Shown: piece after piece, positions 34,667 through 45,460 of the stretch
Position numbering within the stretch: the first letter of the stretch is position 1
How the letters are laid out: every line of letters starts with the position of its first letter
NCBI GenBank assembly: GCA_016808115.1
Contig: JAEQBH010000718.1
Location: forward strand, 1-64,000
Direction: 5' to 3'
DNA length: 64,000 nucleotides
Source of the DNA: Tetrastigma voinierianum
Taxonomy: Eukaryota; Streptophyta; Magnoliopsida; Vitales; Vitaceae
Made by a program: the position numbers and the translations under genes
The notes under the pieces: generated by a model
The model's database searches: none
The model's input: the letters and a program-made list of their open reading frames with translations, nothing else
What the model was told of the DNA's origin: nothing

Positions 34667-35220
34667 GACTAAATAAACCCACATAGGCCCCAGCGCAAAC
34701 GCCCGAACGCAAAATTATTAAGGGTCGGGCTGGAAGGCCCGACGAGAGGCTTATTGTGGGGGGCACCCATCTCCAGGGTGGGCCTGGGCCCGATGAGCCT
34801 AAGGGAGCAGTGGGCAGCGAGGCCGCCTCTTGAGCCCAATCCCATGGCTTGTTCTCACGTTTTAAGGAATAAGGATCCTTCATGATCATAACTTCCTAAT
34901 TATCCCATAATAGTCGGTTCATGAAAAATGAAAGGAAATCCTTCACCCAATAAGAGAGATACCATATCACCATCTGATAAGGAAAGTTACCACTATTCCC
35001 CCTTATAAATGCAGGCCCTTCATCGGGAAAGGTCGCGAAAACCTCTCTCGAAATTGTGATTTTCCTCCTCTAAGGAAGGAACTGACTTAGGCATCGGAGA
35101 GGCGGCAAGCACACTCCCGCCGGATCCCCTTGCCCTTCATTTCTTTTTGCAATCCATTGGTTTTGCGGACTCGCTGACAGGCCATTGGCCTCAATCGCAG
35201 CTTTGACCCGGCCCGATAGA
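34667..35220 (+). repeat. 5' LTR of the Tat-type element
   Basis: A 0.55-kb segment, GC-richer than what precedes it, contains a TATA box at 35002 and ends at a primer-site-like junction at 35221. The start was set at TGATGGGGAC (34667) because it is the nearest TG to the composition change; this edge is a guess. Confidence 0.5.
35002..35010 (+). promoter_or_regulatory. LTR TATA box
   Basis: CTTATAAAT followed by 'gcaggccc', about 220 bp before the primer site. This is a usual position for the transcription start of a gypsy LTR. Confidence 0.4.
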
Positions 35221-35241
35221 AAAGCACCGTCGGTGGGAGCA
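35221..35241 (+). promoter_or_regulatory. Primer-binding site, Tat type
   Basis: aaaagcaccgtcggtgggag matches the TTTGGCGCCGTCTGTGGGAA junction typical of Tat-lineage elements, with a few substitutions. Confidence 0.5.
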
Positions 35242-35296
35242 GCGGTTCCTTTGCAAATAAAGCGATCACTCGGTGACCAATGGTATCGACTGAAAC

Positions 35297-36930
35297 ATGA
35301 GCCGGGCCTCACCAGCCCCTAGGAAGAAAAACCAGCCGGATGATGAGAAATAACGGAGCCCAGGTCGGAAACCCCCTTGAAGCGCATGCGCGTGCGGCGG
35401 TGGAAACGCCGTCTGACCGAGACTCTTGAGAGAGATTGGAGGGCTCACGCAGGCAGCTAGGACCTTTGCCCAGGAGCTGAGTCCCATTACGATGCCACCC
35501 TGAGTAGACGTGACACAGATGCTTCTTTCGGGGACGTAGATGGAAAGGAAACTAGCGAGCCGGGAACATGACCCCACATGCCTCTTGAAGAGGATTGCGG
35601 TGGGAGGCGGTTGGAATAACGAGAGTGAACCAGACTCAGTATCAATAGGGACGGAGCGATGTCGTGGGATCGGGACGCTCGACGGGGCTGACCACATGAA
35701 GGAAGGCTGCCAGAAAGTCCGAGGCTCGTCTCAGTGATACCTTGTGATGGCAATGGGTCCCCGGAGTTCATGGCCAGGGTGTAACTTCCTTCGACCAAAA
35801 TTAGAGATGTCTTAAGTTGAAGCATTCGACAAAGCGAGGGACGATAGACCACTCCAACACTTACTAGAACGGATGGGTGCATAGTGCGAAGACCGGTGCG
35901 ATGTCGAGGCCTTGTAATCACGTTGAAGGGCCCAAACACTAGCACAGTTAATGGACTTATCATCTCCTATCTCATCCTTGACTCTCCATTTGTGTTCGTC
36001 TCAGCTTCATAGGAGCTCGAAAATACAAAGAAACCCATTTATCCTTGCTAACCATCAAGCAACCCCGAGAGAACACTTTTAGTCTTACGACCGAGTTGTA
36101 GAAGTCTTTAAAGGTGAGCGTCCCGTGAACAGAGTTCGCCTTTGCTTTCATCTGGACTAGGCGTCTGATCAAAGGATACGATGTTTTCCATCTCAAAGAA
36201 TCCTGACAGCCATGAGGTGCTTGCAGCGAGAGAAGTATATCAGCGAGACACGCGTAAAAGGAAGCTCTTCCTCACCTGAGGAAAAAGCGGGGAGACAAAA
36301 GGGCGAAGCCCAGAGCGAGAAACATGGACGAGATCACGAAGGGGACGGAGAGAAGCAGAGAAGGATCTAAAGAGACGGCGGCGTCGAGACGGCTGGAGTC
36401 CACCTGTTTCGGCACAGAGCCACACTACCCATCTCGGCGGTTCCTCCTGATAGCCTGCATCCGCAGGTCTTCTGCGAGGTACATACGAGAAATTCCTCGG
36501 TGGCCATCCTTGATGAGGACGGATCCTGAAGAATCACGACCAGTATTGTGAGTTCCGCATAAAGGATCATAGGCACGGATCGATGCATCCAGTGAGAAGG
36601 AGATTAGATATTTGATCGGGCGCATGGATATCTGGAGTCGCTCGTGGCATCGGAAGGTGGGACGGGCACCTGCGGCTCGTCGGCGGACTCGGCTCGACAC
36701 GGCTGACCCTTGGGAGAGAAATCCATATGATCTCAGGGATTTCTTTGGGGAGTTCAGCTAGGAAGGCTTATCTGCGCAGCATTAGGTTAGGAGAGGCGTT
36801 GGAGGTACAAGCCATATCCAAGTTGCCTCAGTTGGATACCTTCATTCTTTTGGTTTGACATGGAAGGATGCGGCACCCCACGACGATCCGTTGGTGGTGA
36901 TAAGCGAGTAAGTAGCTAATAAAAACTAAT
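35297..36930 (+). pseudogene. Tat-type gag remnant
   Basis: A frame starts at 35297 (MSRASPAPRKKNQPDDE), 56 bp after the primer site. A capsid block is readable at about 36000-36250 in two or three frames: RKYKETHLSLLTIKQPRE, then TEFAFAFI, FHLKES and a VLAAREVY-like piece. A basic stretch follows (GDKRAKP, about 36290-36320). Near 36550-36640 HKGS...EKEIRYLIGRM recalls the zinc-knuckle-proximal H-x-D-H-G-H ... L-K-x-E-I-E-x-L-I-R-R-G region, but its Cys/His residues are gone. SGSSRKAYLRSIR and PHDDPLVV (36760-36900) lead into the protease. Gag forms the particle; this copy cannot be translated through. Confidence 0.75.
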
Positions 36931-37240
36931 CCATGGGGTCGTTTGGTCGACAACGGAAGCTCAACCGACATCATCTTCGCGTCAGCTTTCGACAAGATGG
37001 GCATTGGAAGGGAGAAGCTAGAACTAGTCAACACCCACTTACGGGGATTCTCTGGAGAAATAGTGCTGCCCCTAGGGTCGATACAATTAATGCTTACCTT
37101 AGGAGATCCCCCATGCCAGGCCACAACGGCAGTGAAATTCCTCATAGTAGAATCCCATTAGCCTACAACATGTTCTTGGGGCGGACCCTCCTCAGCCGTA
37201 AAAGCCATCCTTACGCTTTTATCACGCGCGGGTAAATCAA
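36931..37240 (+). pseudogene. Tat-type retropepsin remnant
   Basis: A 72-codon open frame (36943-37161) begins MVDNGSSTDIIFASAFDKMG: the D-(N/S)-G-S-S-A-D-I-L catalytic loop is intact. LRGFSGE, LTLGDPPCQATTAVKFLIVE and, after one stop, AYNMFLGRTLLSR follow in the same frame. The spacing is that of an intact protease, so this domain carries only one nonsense change and a missing upstream linkage. Confidence 0.85.
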
Positions 37241-37559
37241 GTTTCAGCTAGATGGGTAGAATGGTATGGGGAGATCGACATGTAGCGGGGAGCGCTGTCG
37301 GCATTAATGTGAGCGATTGATAGCATCCACATGGATGACCTCGTGACGTAGGGCCGGTGGCTGACTATGCCCTCTCGGAGGGCTGAGCCAATATGGCTCG
37401 GCTGACCCGGCGAACACCTCGTCTACATCGGATCAAGCGGTGAGACACCGGGGACCTCCTCATCTACCAAAGGCAACCTTATAAGTATTTGCACGACGGA
37501 GACATAGGAGGAGGTTGACCCATTTGTAATCACTAGCAATTTGACGTTGGCGAGTCTTT
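37241..37559 (+). other. Tat-type protease-RT linker
   Basis: About 320 bp between protease and RT with no readable motif. Linkers of this kind are poorly conserved in the lineage. Confidence 0.4.
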
Positions 37560-38110
37560 TAAACCCAGTCAAGAAAAAGAAGCTTCGCATAGAGAGGTAG
37601 AAAGTCGACGAGGAAAGTCGGCCAAACTCCTCTCGGCCAAAGCTATCAGGGAAGGTTGGCCAATGTAGTCCTCGTCAAAAAGGGCAACGGCAAATGGCAA
37701 CTCTGCATCGACTTTACCGGTATCAAGCCAGGAGCCTACCTAAAGGGCTGGAGTTTCCCTGCAGTTGACGTACATAGTGGGCGCCCACGGCAGGCATGAG
37801 CTCCTCGGCTTCATGGACACTTTCCTCAAAGCTACAACCGGATCGGGTAGACCCAATGACCCGGGGAGAAGACCTCGTTCTTGACTAGACGAGAACCTCT
37901 CTTTTGTTGCTCCAGTGATGCCACCCGGGTTGAAGAAGCGGGGGCCACCAGTTGGTAGACAAAATGTTCAGTGGTAAATGTCTATGGAGGTATACATAGA
38001 TGATATGCTAGTAAAGTCAGTCAAGGTTGAGCTCCACATAGCCCACCTAGAGGAGGCGTTCCAGGTCCTGAAGAGCTATAATATGAAATTCGCCCATTGA
38101 ATGCGCCGGG
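37560..38110 (+). pseudogene. Tat-type reverse transcriptase remnant
   Basis: NVVLVKKGNGKWQLCIDFT (37663-37720) is the first RT block, with the catalytic Asp of C-x-D-F. A degenerate K-x-x-F-P-x-P/D-V region, HELLGFMDTF-like and YNRIG words and an EEAGATSW-like piece (cf. K-N-A-G-A-T-Y-Q) follow. The Y-I-D-D box is intact at 37993-38004 within MEVYIDDMLVKSVKVE, and HIAHLEEAFQVLKSYNMKF closes the palm. RT order is complete but split over three frames. The stretch from 37720 to 37980 is shortened compared with the family. Confidence 0.85.
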
Positions 38111-38830
38111 GGTCCTCCACAAAGAAAAATTCTTGACTTCCCCATAGTCAGCAGCCCGAGGAGAATAGAGGCAAAATCTCGACAAAATAAAGAGTGCCCT
38201 TTCGACATATAGCCCCCTTTAACCACGAGGGAAGTACCACAGCGCTGACGGAAAAAGAATATGCGCTCAAATACGCCGTGCTCAAGGGCGTGAAAAATGT
38301 CGGCCTTTCTTCGGAGTTACAGGCCTTCAATCGGGCCATGCTAAGGAAGAAGCGTTCACAGTGTTAAAGACCTACCTCAGCTCTCTCGATCTTAGTGAGG
38401 CCCCTGCGGAAGAGCTCCTCACATACGGTCATTTCGGACTTCTCGACGGCGAGTCTGCGAGAGAGCGGGATAGGATACAACAACCCGTTTATTACTATAG
38501 CCAAGCTCTAAGAGGCGCGGAGGAAAGATACCCAAAGATGGAGAAGTTGATCCTAAGCACGTTGATAGCGGCGGCCCGAAAGCTACAGCCCGCCACTTCC
38601 AGACCCACTTTCCGTGAGGTCTAATAGAACATCAGTAAACGAGATATTACTGTAGGAGACACGGGAGGCGATGAAGTGGGCCATAGAGCTAAGTGAGTTT
38701 GGCAGCATTGGAATCTGAAGCCAGGCAGGTCAAAGGACATATCTTGGCAGATTTCATCATGGAGTTCACCTTGACGGAACATGAAGCTACCTGCGACCCT
38801 CTCTACTTAGAGGTTATCGAGTAGGCCAGG
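38111..38830 (+). pseudogene. Tat-type RT connection and RNase H remnant
   Basis: An 87-codon frame (38361-38624) reads LKTYLSSLDLSEAPAEELLT, then QQPVYYYSQALRGAEERYPK and KLILSTLIAARKLQ-like sequence, the usual end of the first RNase H. Next, AMKWAIELSEFG-like and GHILADFIMEFT words (38670-38775) match the Tat module that precedes the second, plant-type RNase H. That second domain, expected at 38830-39150, is not readable. It should start with a W-x-L-Y-V-D-G-A block, which I cannot find. Confidence 0.8.
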
Positions 38831-39169
38831 GCGGTAATCCCTAAGGAAGCGGCGCGAGCTTGATCTTGACTTGGTTGGGATTGGCGTAGAATATCTTGCT
38901 TCGGGTTCGGGTTCCAAGCCTCAGCAGGCGATGCGGCGGTGATGGTAGAACCCAATCTTGCATCGCGAAAGTTGATCGGGTTGGAAGTGTGCAACGACTC
39001 TTGGCGGTGGTGAAACCGTAGAAGATTCCTACGAGGCATGAACCAAAAAGCAGTCATACGCACGCAGGGTATGAGGCACACAAAGAAGTTAAATCTGAGT
39101 GCAGGGTTCGGCCGTCTGAGGCGAAAATTCACGTGCGAGGCGGCACGGAAGCGCGCCTGCGGAGACACG
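38831..39169 (+). other. Region of the lost second RNase H
   Basis: About 340 bp where Tat-lineage elements carry a second, archaeal/plant-like RNase H. Only noise is seen in all six frames apart from weak similarity of a few residues. It is probably deleted or heavily mutated. Confidence 0.35.
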
Positions 39170-40420
39170 GATGGCGGGTACTAGTCGAGCACTTTCGATG
39201 AATAACGGTGAGGAAATTTCCCGATGCGTCGGAATCTTGTGGATGGGCTTATCTGGGATTACTTGGTGGACAAAACATTGCCAGACGATCCAAAGGAGGC
39301 ATCCAAGCTCAGAACAAGGTCGGCTAGATTCACCATCCATCAAGGACCCTCCCTTGCGAAACGCTACACCCATCCTAAAGTGCGTAGGAGAGGAAGGCAT
39401 GACTCATGCCCCAGGGGTACGAAGACATGCATGTAACCACATCGGGGCTTTAGGCCTTGATAGAAAATGTAGGCGGGGATACCTCTTGCATTTGATGCCT
39501 AAAACGCCACGGGTTGGTAAAATGAGATCGTCGGGGCGTGCAGCATCCCCAGCATCACCGAACCTCTGACCTCGGTCACAAGCCCTTGGCCTTTTCAGCA
39601 ATGGGGGTTAGACATATTGGGGCCCTTACCCCTTGGGAAGGGCTAATGCAAGTTCATTATTGTCGGGTGGACTGCTTAGCTACAAGTGGGTCGGTGGGCC
39701 TTAGCGGCAATCAGCCCAGGCGGAAGTGCATGGCTTAGATGGCTCCACACATAATATATAGGTTTGGAATCCGGGTCTTATTGTCAGACAGCAGGGAAGC
39801 AGTTTGACAATCTAAGTTCGAAGACTTTTACTACGCTAAACAAGATAAAACCTGCTCAACATCACAGGCTCAATCATCAGATCATGGATAGTAGAAGTTA
39901 CCATAAAGACCTTGGCGTTGAAGGCGAAATTTGGAAGACACAAAGGAGAATGGGTAGAATACCTCCCCGAGGTGTTGTGGGCATACAAAACCACATGCGG
40001 GGGCGCCTTGGCGCTTTATACGGCATTTGGCATCGAGGCGGTAAGCTCACAGCTAAGTGGGGATCAAATGCGAGGGTTGAATTCTCTGCGAACAATGGCT
40101 TGCTGATGAGGAGATCCTCCTCCTAAATATAACCTCCTGAAGAAAGACAGGCCTTAAGGCGCGAGGACTATCATTAAAAAACGAGTATTCGGGTGAAAGA
40201 TTGGACTCATGAGTTTGGTAGTGACAGTATTGAAAAAGTTCTTACTAATAGGAAAAGTTGCACAGCCAGAAGCTGGGACCCAGTGGAGAGGGACCCTACA
40301 TCATATCACGGGTAATCCGACTTGGTAATTATAGACTTCAGTGTGAAGAAAGACCATCGTTCTGTGAGGTCCTTCCGAGCACCTGGCAGATTTTCAATAG
40401 GCACTGGTTATAATTACCAG
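39170..40420 (+). pseudogene. Tat-type integrase remnant
   Basis: DYLVDKTLPDDPKEASKLRT and RSARFTIHQG (39260-39345) form the pre-integrase block. SPWPF-like, QQWGLDILGPLPLGKG and CKFIIV-like words at 39585-39660 hold the first core Asp. LALKAKFGRHKGEWVEYLPE and VLWAYKTT (39912-39995) mark the C-terminal end of the core. Beyond it, KVLTNRK, AQPEAGTQWEGPYIISRVI and a G-N-Y-R-L-Q-like word lead to the final W-Q-I-F-N-R-H-W block at about 40390-40410. Frames change at least five times. Confidence 0.8.
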
Positions 40421-41019
40421 TAAACTACTAAAATTTTGCTTAGAAGGTGGTTTTTACATTATTCTCAGTTTGCTTACTACTTGCAAAAAAAAAAAGCAAA
40501 GAAAAAGGAGAGGAGCTTGGCTCATGAAGCTGGAAAGTCTGATCTTTGAAAAGTTACTTTATTTAAAAGTTCCTCATTCCTCTCAAAATTACAGGCGCGA
40601 CGCTCTCCTGGTGCTAGAGCCTCTCCTCATATTCTGCAAGGCCTCTCTACAAGTCGTGCCTTGCACCTCGTAGTGGTGGCAGGCGCAGCCCGGCGTTGAC
40701 AAAAACCACAGAAAGGAAAGAAAGGAAAGGAAGGAAAGAAAAGAGAGGGGGGAAGGAATTGGCAGGAGAAGGCGGATTCTGGAGCTGTGTAACGAACATG
40801 CCCCCTTTGGTCTAGTTCCATCAATGGGCGGGACGGGAAAAACCGCAAACTCCCGAAATAAATTTAGGAAAACCTGACTCCATTTAATGGCGGATTAAAC
40901 GAAGCCAGCGTCGGCGGGGACTATCAAATGTAGCGATGCGGTCAATCCATCATACTAAACTCAGACGGTAAAAGTGGAGGGAATACAAAGTGAAGATGAT
41001 CATGCTATATAGAAGCGGT
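40421..41019 (+). other. Tat-type 3' non-coding region, first part
   Basis: Starts right after the integrase end. It has an A run at 40486 and a GAAAG-rich purine tract at 40704-40760, and no coding frame. Confidence 0.45.
40704..40760. repeat. Purine (GAAAG)n tract
   Basis: About 57 bp of gaaag/gaagg variants ending in gggggg. It could act as a polypurine tract but does not adjoin an LTR. Confidence 0.85.
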
Positions 41020-42040
41020 GTCTGGGAAGGCTTTCACGCAATCGCTCCGACTCATCAAATGAAGCTGATAAGAGCATGCGTGCGCCTTCCCAGGAAAGGA
41101 AGCGGCGAGCATTTGGGAGCCAGCTGACTGGGTTTTGCAGGGCACGGCTCGAGAGAAAGCGGAGAATGGCCTAGAAGGCCAAAGTAGCCCAGTGAAGAGC
41201 TGGTAGCTCAAAGCATGATAGCCTAAGGCGTAGCCAGGTTTTCCAAAGCAGCTGCCAGTGAATGGCAGAAGGGTCAGTAGCCAAATCAGAAGGAAACTCA
41301 GCAGCTCAAAGCTGCTCAGCCCCAGGCTCATGCCGCTTTTTGGAGTATAGCGCTCAAAGGCATGTGAAGCCGTGGCTTAGTTTTTGAGCAATTGCTCAAG
41401 GCGAGAATAACCCGGGGAGCCAAGTAGCTGGTTTGGAGATCGGTAGGCGGGAATAGCCCGGGACGACAACTCGGTTTTAAACAGGTATAGGCATGATCTT
41501 CAAGACTGGCTGACTCAGTCTTTAGAGCTTAATTGCTGAAAAAAGGCAGGCATTAAAGTCGACAGCTGAGTTTTGGGAGCTGTGACTCAAAATCTTAATT
41601 CAAGAGCCGTAACAGGTTTTGGGGCTGCGACTGAAGAAACATCTATGCTCTGGCAGGAGCAGTGAAGCAGTTTGGGACTCATGGCTGGAAGCGAATGTAA
41701 GAGCTAATCAGTTTTCAAAGCAATAATTAAAAAGGCACAATACCCCGGGGCCCCGTGGGTTCAATTGCTGTGGGCAAATAGTCGAGCCCAGGCGATCAGA
41801 GGCTGGCCCTTTCCCAAAGCTGTGTGAGACAGCATTCAGCTTGCTGGGTTCATGCTCCAAGAACTATGTGTGAGGAGTGACAGGCCATTTCGATTTTAAA
41901 GCAATTGCCGGGAGGCTTGTTGAGTAGTAGCTCGGTTTAGAAGCAACGACTCAGACATTCAGGGATCCAAGTAGCTCAATTTGGAAAACTCCATAGCCAC
42001 AGTTGATAGGGAGGCTATGCGCCTCATAAGCCAGTCACAG
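41020..42040. repeat. Degenerate satellite-like repeats in Tat 3' region
   Basis: Related words recur every roughly 40-60 bp: 'gcagctcaaagctg', 'tagtttttgagcaattgctca', 'gtagctggtttgga', 'aactcggttttaaaca', 'gactcagtctttagagc', 'agctgagttttgggagctg', 'tcagttttcaaagcaat', 'tagctcggtttagaagc', 'tagctcaatttgga'. The core is approximately AGCT(C/G)AGTTTTxGAAGCAATTGCT. Tandem repeats that evolve into satellites are documented for the 3' UTR of Tat/Ogre elements. Confidence 0.65.
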
Positions 42041-42109
42041 CAGCTGCACCATGACGAATAATGCCAAAGTCCCCATAGTATGAACCAAAATAAAGAGCGA
42101 TAAATTTAA

Positions 42110-44110
42110 AAGGACTCTCAAGTCTACTGCGTATCATAAAGGTGTGTCTGAATAATACAAAATGCAAACTCAGCAGAATGCAGTTCTGGTAAGCTAGCTG
42201 AGGCGAGATAAGTCACAAGCAGAGGGGTGGAAGGCGAGCCGATGGGAGAGGCGGCCTCAGCTTCGAAGGTCATCATGAGGAGCAGATTGGGGTATGCACA
42301 GAAACACCTCGGCTTAGTGTCGGCCTCGAAACAAATTCTTTCGCCTCCTGCCATTGAAAATTTAGAAGTTGAAGTCTAAGTCAGGAAGCTTTAGAAGCCC
42401 TCTGTTTGGAGCGAGCCATCAGGAGGCCCATTGGGTCTGGACCTCTTCATGAGCTCTGCATCCTCCGGCATCTCTGGCCAACAAAACCTTACGCTCGAGG
42501 TCCCCACGAAGCATCTTTGCCTCGCCGTCAGCGTTCACGGAGTTTCCAACCTCGGCGCCTCTTGGCATGGAACTGGATGCGTCGTTGTTTTGACGACGTA
42601 CACCTTGGCGGCCTTGCAACTCCTCTCTAACCAGCCATAGCTCGTCCTTGGCGACGCTCAAGCCTTCTCGAGCCTTCCTTTCTTTGTCCTCGGCCTGCGC
42701 CCTCGCCGTCTAAGTATGCTTCAGGTCGGACCTATGCTTCACAAGCTCCTCGGTCAGGCTTTGTACCTGAGCTCGGAGGTCAGCCTTCTCAAAGGTTAGG
42801 GAGGCAACCTTAGCCTTATAAGACCGAGTCTAGCAGGCCCTCGGTAAGGCGACCCTCCTTGTTGGGCTCTTCAAACGTGGCGACCTACAAAGAAAAGAAA
42901 GGTCGGCTAACAGCACGAAACAATAGGAAACTTACAATGAAGGGCTTCCGACATTATAGAAGCGCTCCACGGCGAAAGGAAGCGAGCCTCCTCGACGGAC
43001 AGGGCATCCACATTCTTAAGGTCGGAATCGCGAAGAATGAAGGAAACAACCCTAGCAATCGCTCGGCATGAAGCGAGAGGTCCTCGTCCCCTCCAGGCAT
43101 GGCGTGCCCTTCCATGTCTTGCGAAGGTGGAAAGGGAGCTCGGCACACCTGACGTGGGACTCTAAAAAAAATGAGGCCTCGCGAGGAATCGCGCCCTCGA
43201 AGAATCTCAGCTCCGGCGACAGGCAGGCGAGGGCCTGCAGCTACAGGTCTTGCCGGCTTGGTGACCCTCGGGCTGAGATCTTCACTATGCTCCTTTCTTC
43301 TTTGCCGGCACCTCACGCGGGCTCGGCTCTCCCAGTGGGTTTCTCAGCAGCGAGAGGCTCCAAAAGCTGACGGGCTTTGACGCCAGTGGGAGAAGGCTTA
43401 CAGGATGAGAGGCGGAGAGGAAGCTATGACGGAAGGAGGAGAGGCCTGGGCGGGAGGTCGTGCAGGAAGCTACACTAGATGGCCGAGAAAATATCCTACC
43501 TAATGGGCTTGGAGATAAAGCCCATGGATTGGCGCCAGTAGCTTCGGCTTCACCTCTTCATCCTCATGGGTGAGACCGGACCGCACGCTGAAGACCCACA
43601 ACTAAACCGGAGGAGTTAGAGGCACGATAGCCAGAAAGTGGGTGGGTTGGATGGGGAGAACTCCAATGGGTTCTCAAGGGTGGTCAAGGAGGTCGAACGA
43701 GTGTCTTCTCGGTGAGTTATGTTTAATGGCCCACTAATAAAGTAGCGTTATTGGTGGCCCATGAAACAACATATGAAATAATCAACCTAAAGATTTGTTG
43801 CCAAATGCTACAAACATTACGTGGACTCTTGCTGAAAAGGTCTGTGAGCAGCAGAGACTGGGCCTTTATCATAAAACATGAAGACTAGCCAGTGTGCCAA
43901 TTTGGAAGCTGACAGACCATGTTGAAGTGTTATAGGGCGCGCCTTGATGAAAGTGCAGTGGAGACTATTCTCAAAGCTGCCTCAAAAAAGCAAACCATCT
44001 TGGGAACATGGATATTGTAAGAGGTGAGAAGGTTTGGAGTGCAAACATGGACACACATCACGGGGCTATAACGGCCGGCGAAAATTTCCGCATGGAGTCT
44101 GCTTGACTAG
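42110..44110 (-). pseudogene. Antisense coiled-coil ORF (extra ORF) of the Tat element
   Basis: Reading the minus strand from about 44110 down: a block at about 43990-43800 (PKMVCFFEA, LHCTFIK) may be the N-terminal part. The segment 43146-42907 (AIARVVSFILRDSDLKNVDA) is helical. From 42830 to 42420 there is a long heptad-patterned coiled coil rich in Glu, Lys, Leu and Arg (FEKADLRAQVQSLTEELVKH; then REGLSVAKDELWLVREELQG). The tail at 42354-42124 contains EAEAASPIGSPSTPLL. Extra ORFs of this type, antisense to gag-pol and placed before the 3' LTR, are known from Tat elements; their function is unknown. Here the ORF is broken into at least five pieces. Confidence 0.55.
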
Positions 44111-44553
44111 GGCCCGGCCTCAAGACACCTCACGACCCTAAAGATCATTCCACAGACCCGGTGGTACGATCTCGCTAATCCTTCCCTTCTACCGTGGCGG
44201 ATTACCGGCGATCGTGCGGGACGAATACCCCGTCAGTGCTCGACTGAGCTCTCACGTAGCATGATAAGATGTTGGATGATGATAAAAGCGCGAAACGTCT
44301 GGTGCGAAAATTAGCACCTGGGAGTGAGTATTCGAAGGGAAAATCCATTACTGAGAAGAGGATACAAAACGGAAGACACGAAGTAAGCGCGGAGGATGAC
44401 CCTAAAGGCAATAGAGCGATTGAATTAAGGCCAATCATCCATAAATGTCATAAGGCGGTCGATGTTGGCAAACTACGATCTAATACTGCAGCGGCCGTGG
44501 AGGTGCGCTCAATCAAAGGCGTTAAGCCCGCCGCTAAGCTTGCCCGGTCAAGG
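44111..44553 (+). other. Junction region before the Athila-like LTR
   Basis: A 95-codon Lys/Arg-rich frame (44269-44556) opens MLDDDKSAKRLVRKLAPGSE. I do not recognise it, and it ends at the LTR start. It may be the trailing end of the Tat element or an unrelated scrap. Confidence 0.3.
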
Positions 44554-45460
44554 TGATTAGTGCCTAAAAGTGCTATTTTGAGCCACATTGAGATGGGTTT
44601 TGGCTGCGCACTAATCCTTGTATCAATTAAGTCAATTGTCTGTGCATGTCCCACTTAGTGTTTTTGATTTGTTTTGAGATTGTTTTGGATAGTTTGCGGG
44701 TTTTGAGAACTTCAATCAACAAACAGCTTCTTATTGGTGTTGAATGCGAGAATCCTCGATGATTTCAGAAGCGGCGATGAAATATCAGATTAGGTGAAGA
44801 ATTGAAGGCAAGTGATGAATAAGAGTGCGAGAGAGGATGGTGAAGCGAAAGCGAGAGCGAGACAATCGAGTTTTCGCTATGATTGCGAAAATTTTCTTGG
44901 GATTCATGAAATTTGGCAAATCATAGAAAAAAATTCGCCAATCCTAAGCGAAATTAGAATTTCGCTAAGGCTAAATGTGAAATTTCGCTAAGCTAAGCGA
45001 AAATTCTTGTACTGTGAGTATACTAATTCTTCATCTCATGAAAGAATTTCATTGACTAATGAAATTCATTATACTAGCAAATTTCCATTTAAATTATCTC
45101 TGTGCAAATTTATTTGTTTATGAGAATTTCTGCTGCGAGAATCTCGTACTGTGTTTTGGTATGTGATCTGACGACCACGTTTTGATGTATTATAATTTTG
45201 GTATATCATGATTTCATATTTTAGGTATTTTTTGTATTTTTCTCACCTTTGGGTTGGATTATAAACCCCAGCATCTTTGTAACCTAGGCAACTTTTTCAT
45301 TAATAGTTTCATGACTTTCATTTGGGTTTATTGCTCTTCTCTCTCTATTTTTTCATTTTCTGGTGGCTTACCCCCTTAGGTGACAACTCAAGGGATGCTT
45401 GCTAAGCCTCTGCCTTCTGGAGTTATGGCTTTAACTTAGTTTAAAGGCTATTCTCTAAGT
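44554..45460 (+). repeat. Athila-like LTR (solo or truncated)
   Basis: Begins TGATTAGTGCCTAAAAGTGC, the kind of start Athila LTRs have. It contains a TTTCGCTA/TAGCGAAA-rich part (44870-45000) like the LTRs at 18119 and 25893. Near 45240-45380 it has 'taacctaggcaactttt' and 'gggtttattgctcttct', words usual near the end of Athila LTR transcripts. No interior follows. The right edge is uncertain; a caagg word at 44549-44553 recurs at 45389-45393 and could be a target-site duplication. Confidence 0.5.

Larger units (their letters stand above)
34667..44250 (+). mobile_element. Tat-type Ty3/gypsy element, degenerate
   Basis: In order on the plus strand: an LTR with TATA box, a primer site, gag, protease, RT, RNase H, integrase, then a repeat-rich non-coding part and an antisense coiled-coil ORF. 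This order, including extra antisense ORFs and a long variable 3' region, is described for Tat-lineage elements (Ogre/Retand and relatives). All domains are broken. A matching 3' LTR is not recognisable, so the right edge is approximate. Confidence 0.75.

Noticed and set aside
34436..34684. Lys/Glu-rich minus-strand frame that looks like a nuclear protein
   Set aside because: It is the complement of a CT-rich low-complexity stretch; no start context, domain or partner exon.
35266..35963. Minus-strand frames of 143 and 158 codons
   Set aside because: They overlap the plus-strand gag region of the Tat element and show no family pattern. The plus strand holds the primer site, gag start and capsid block.
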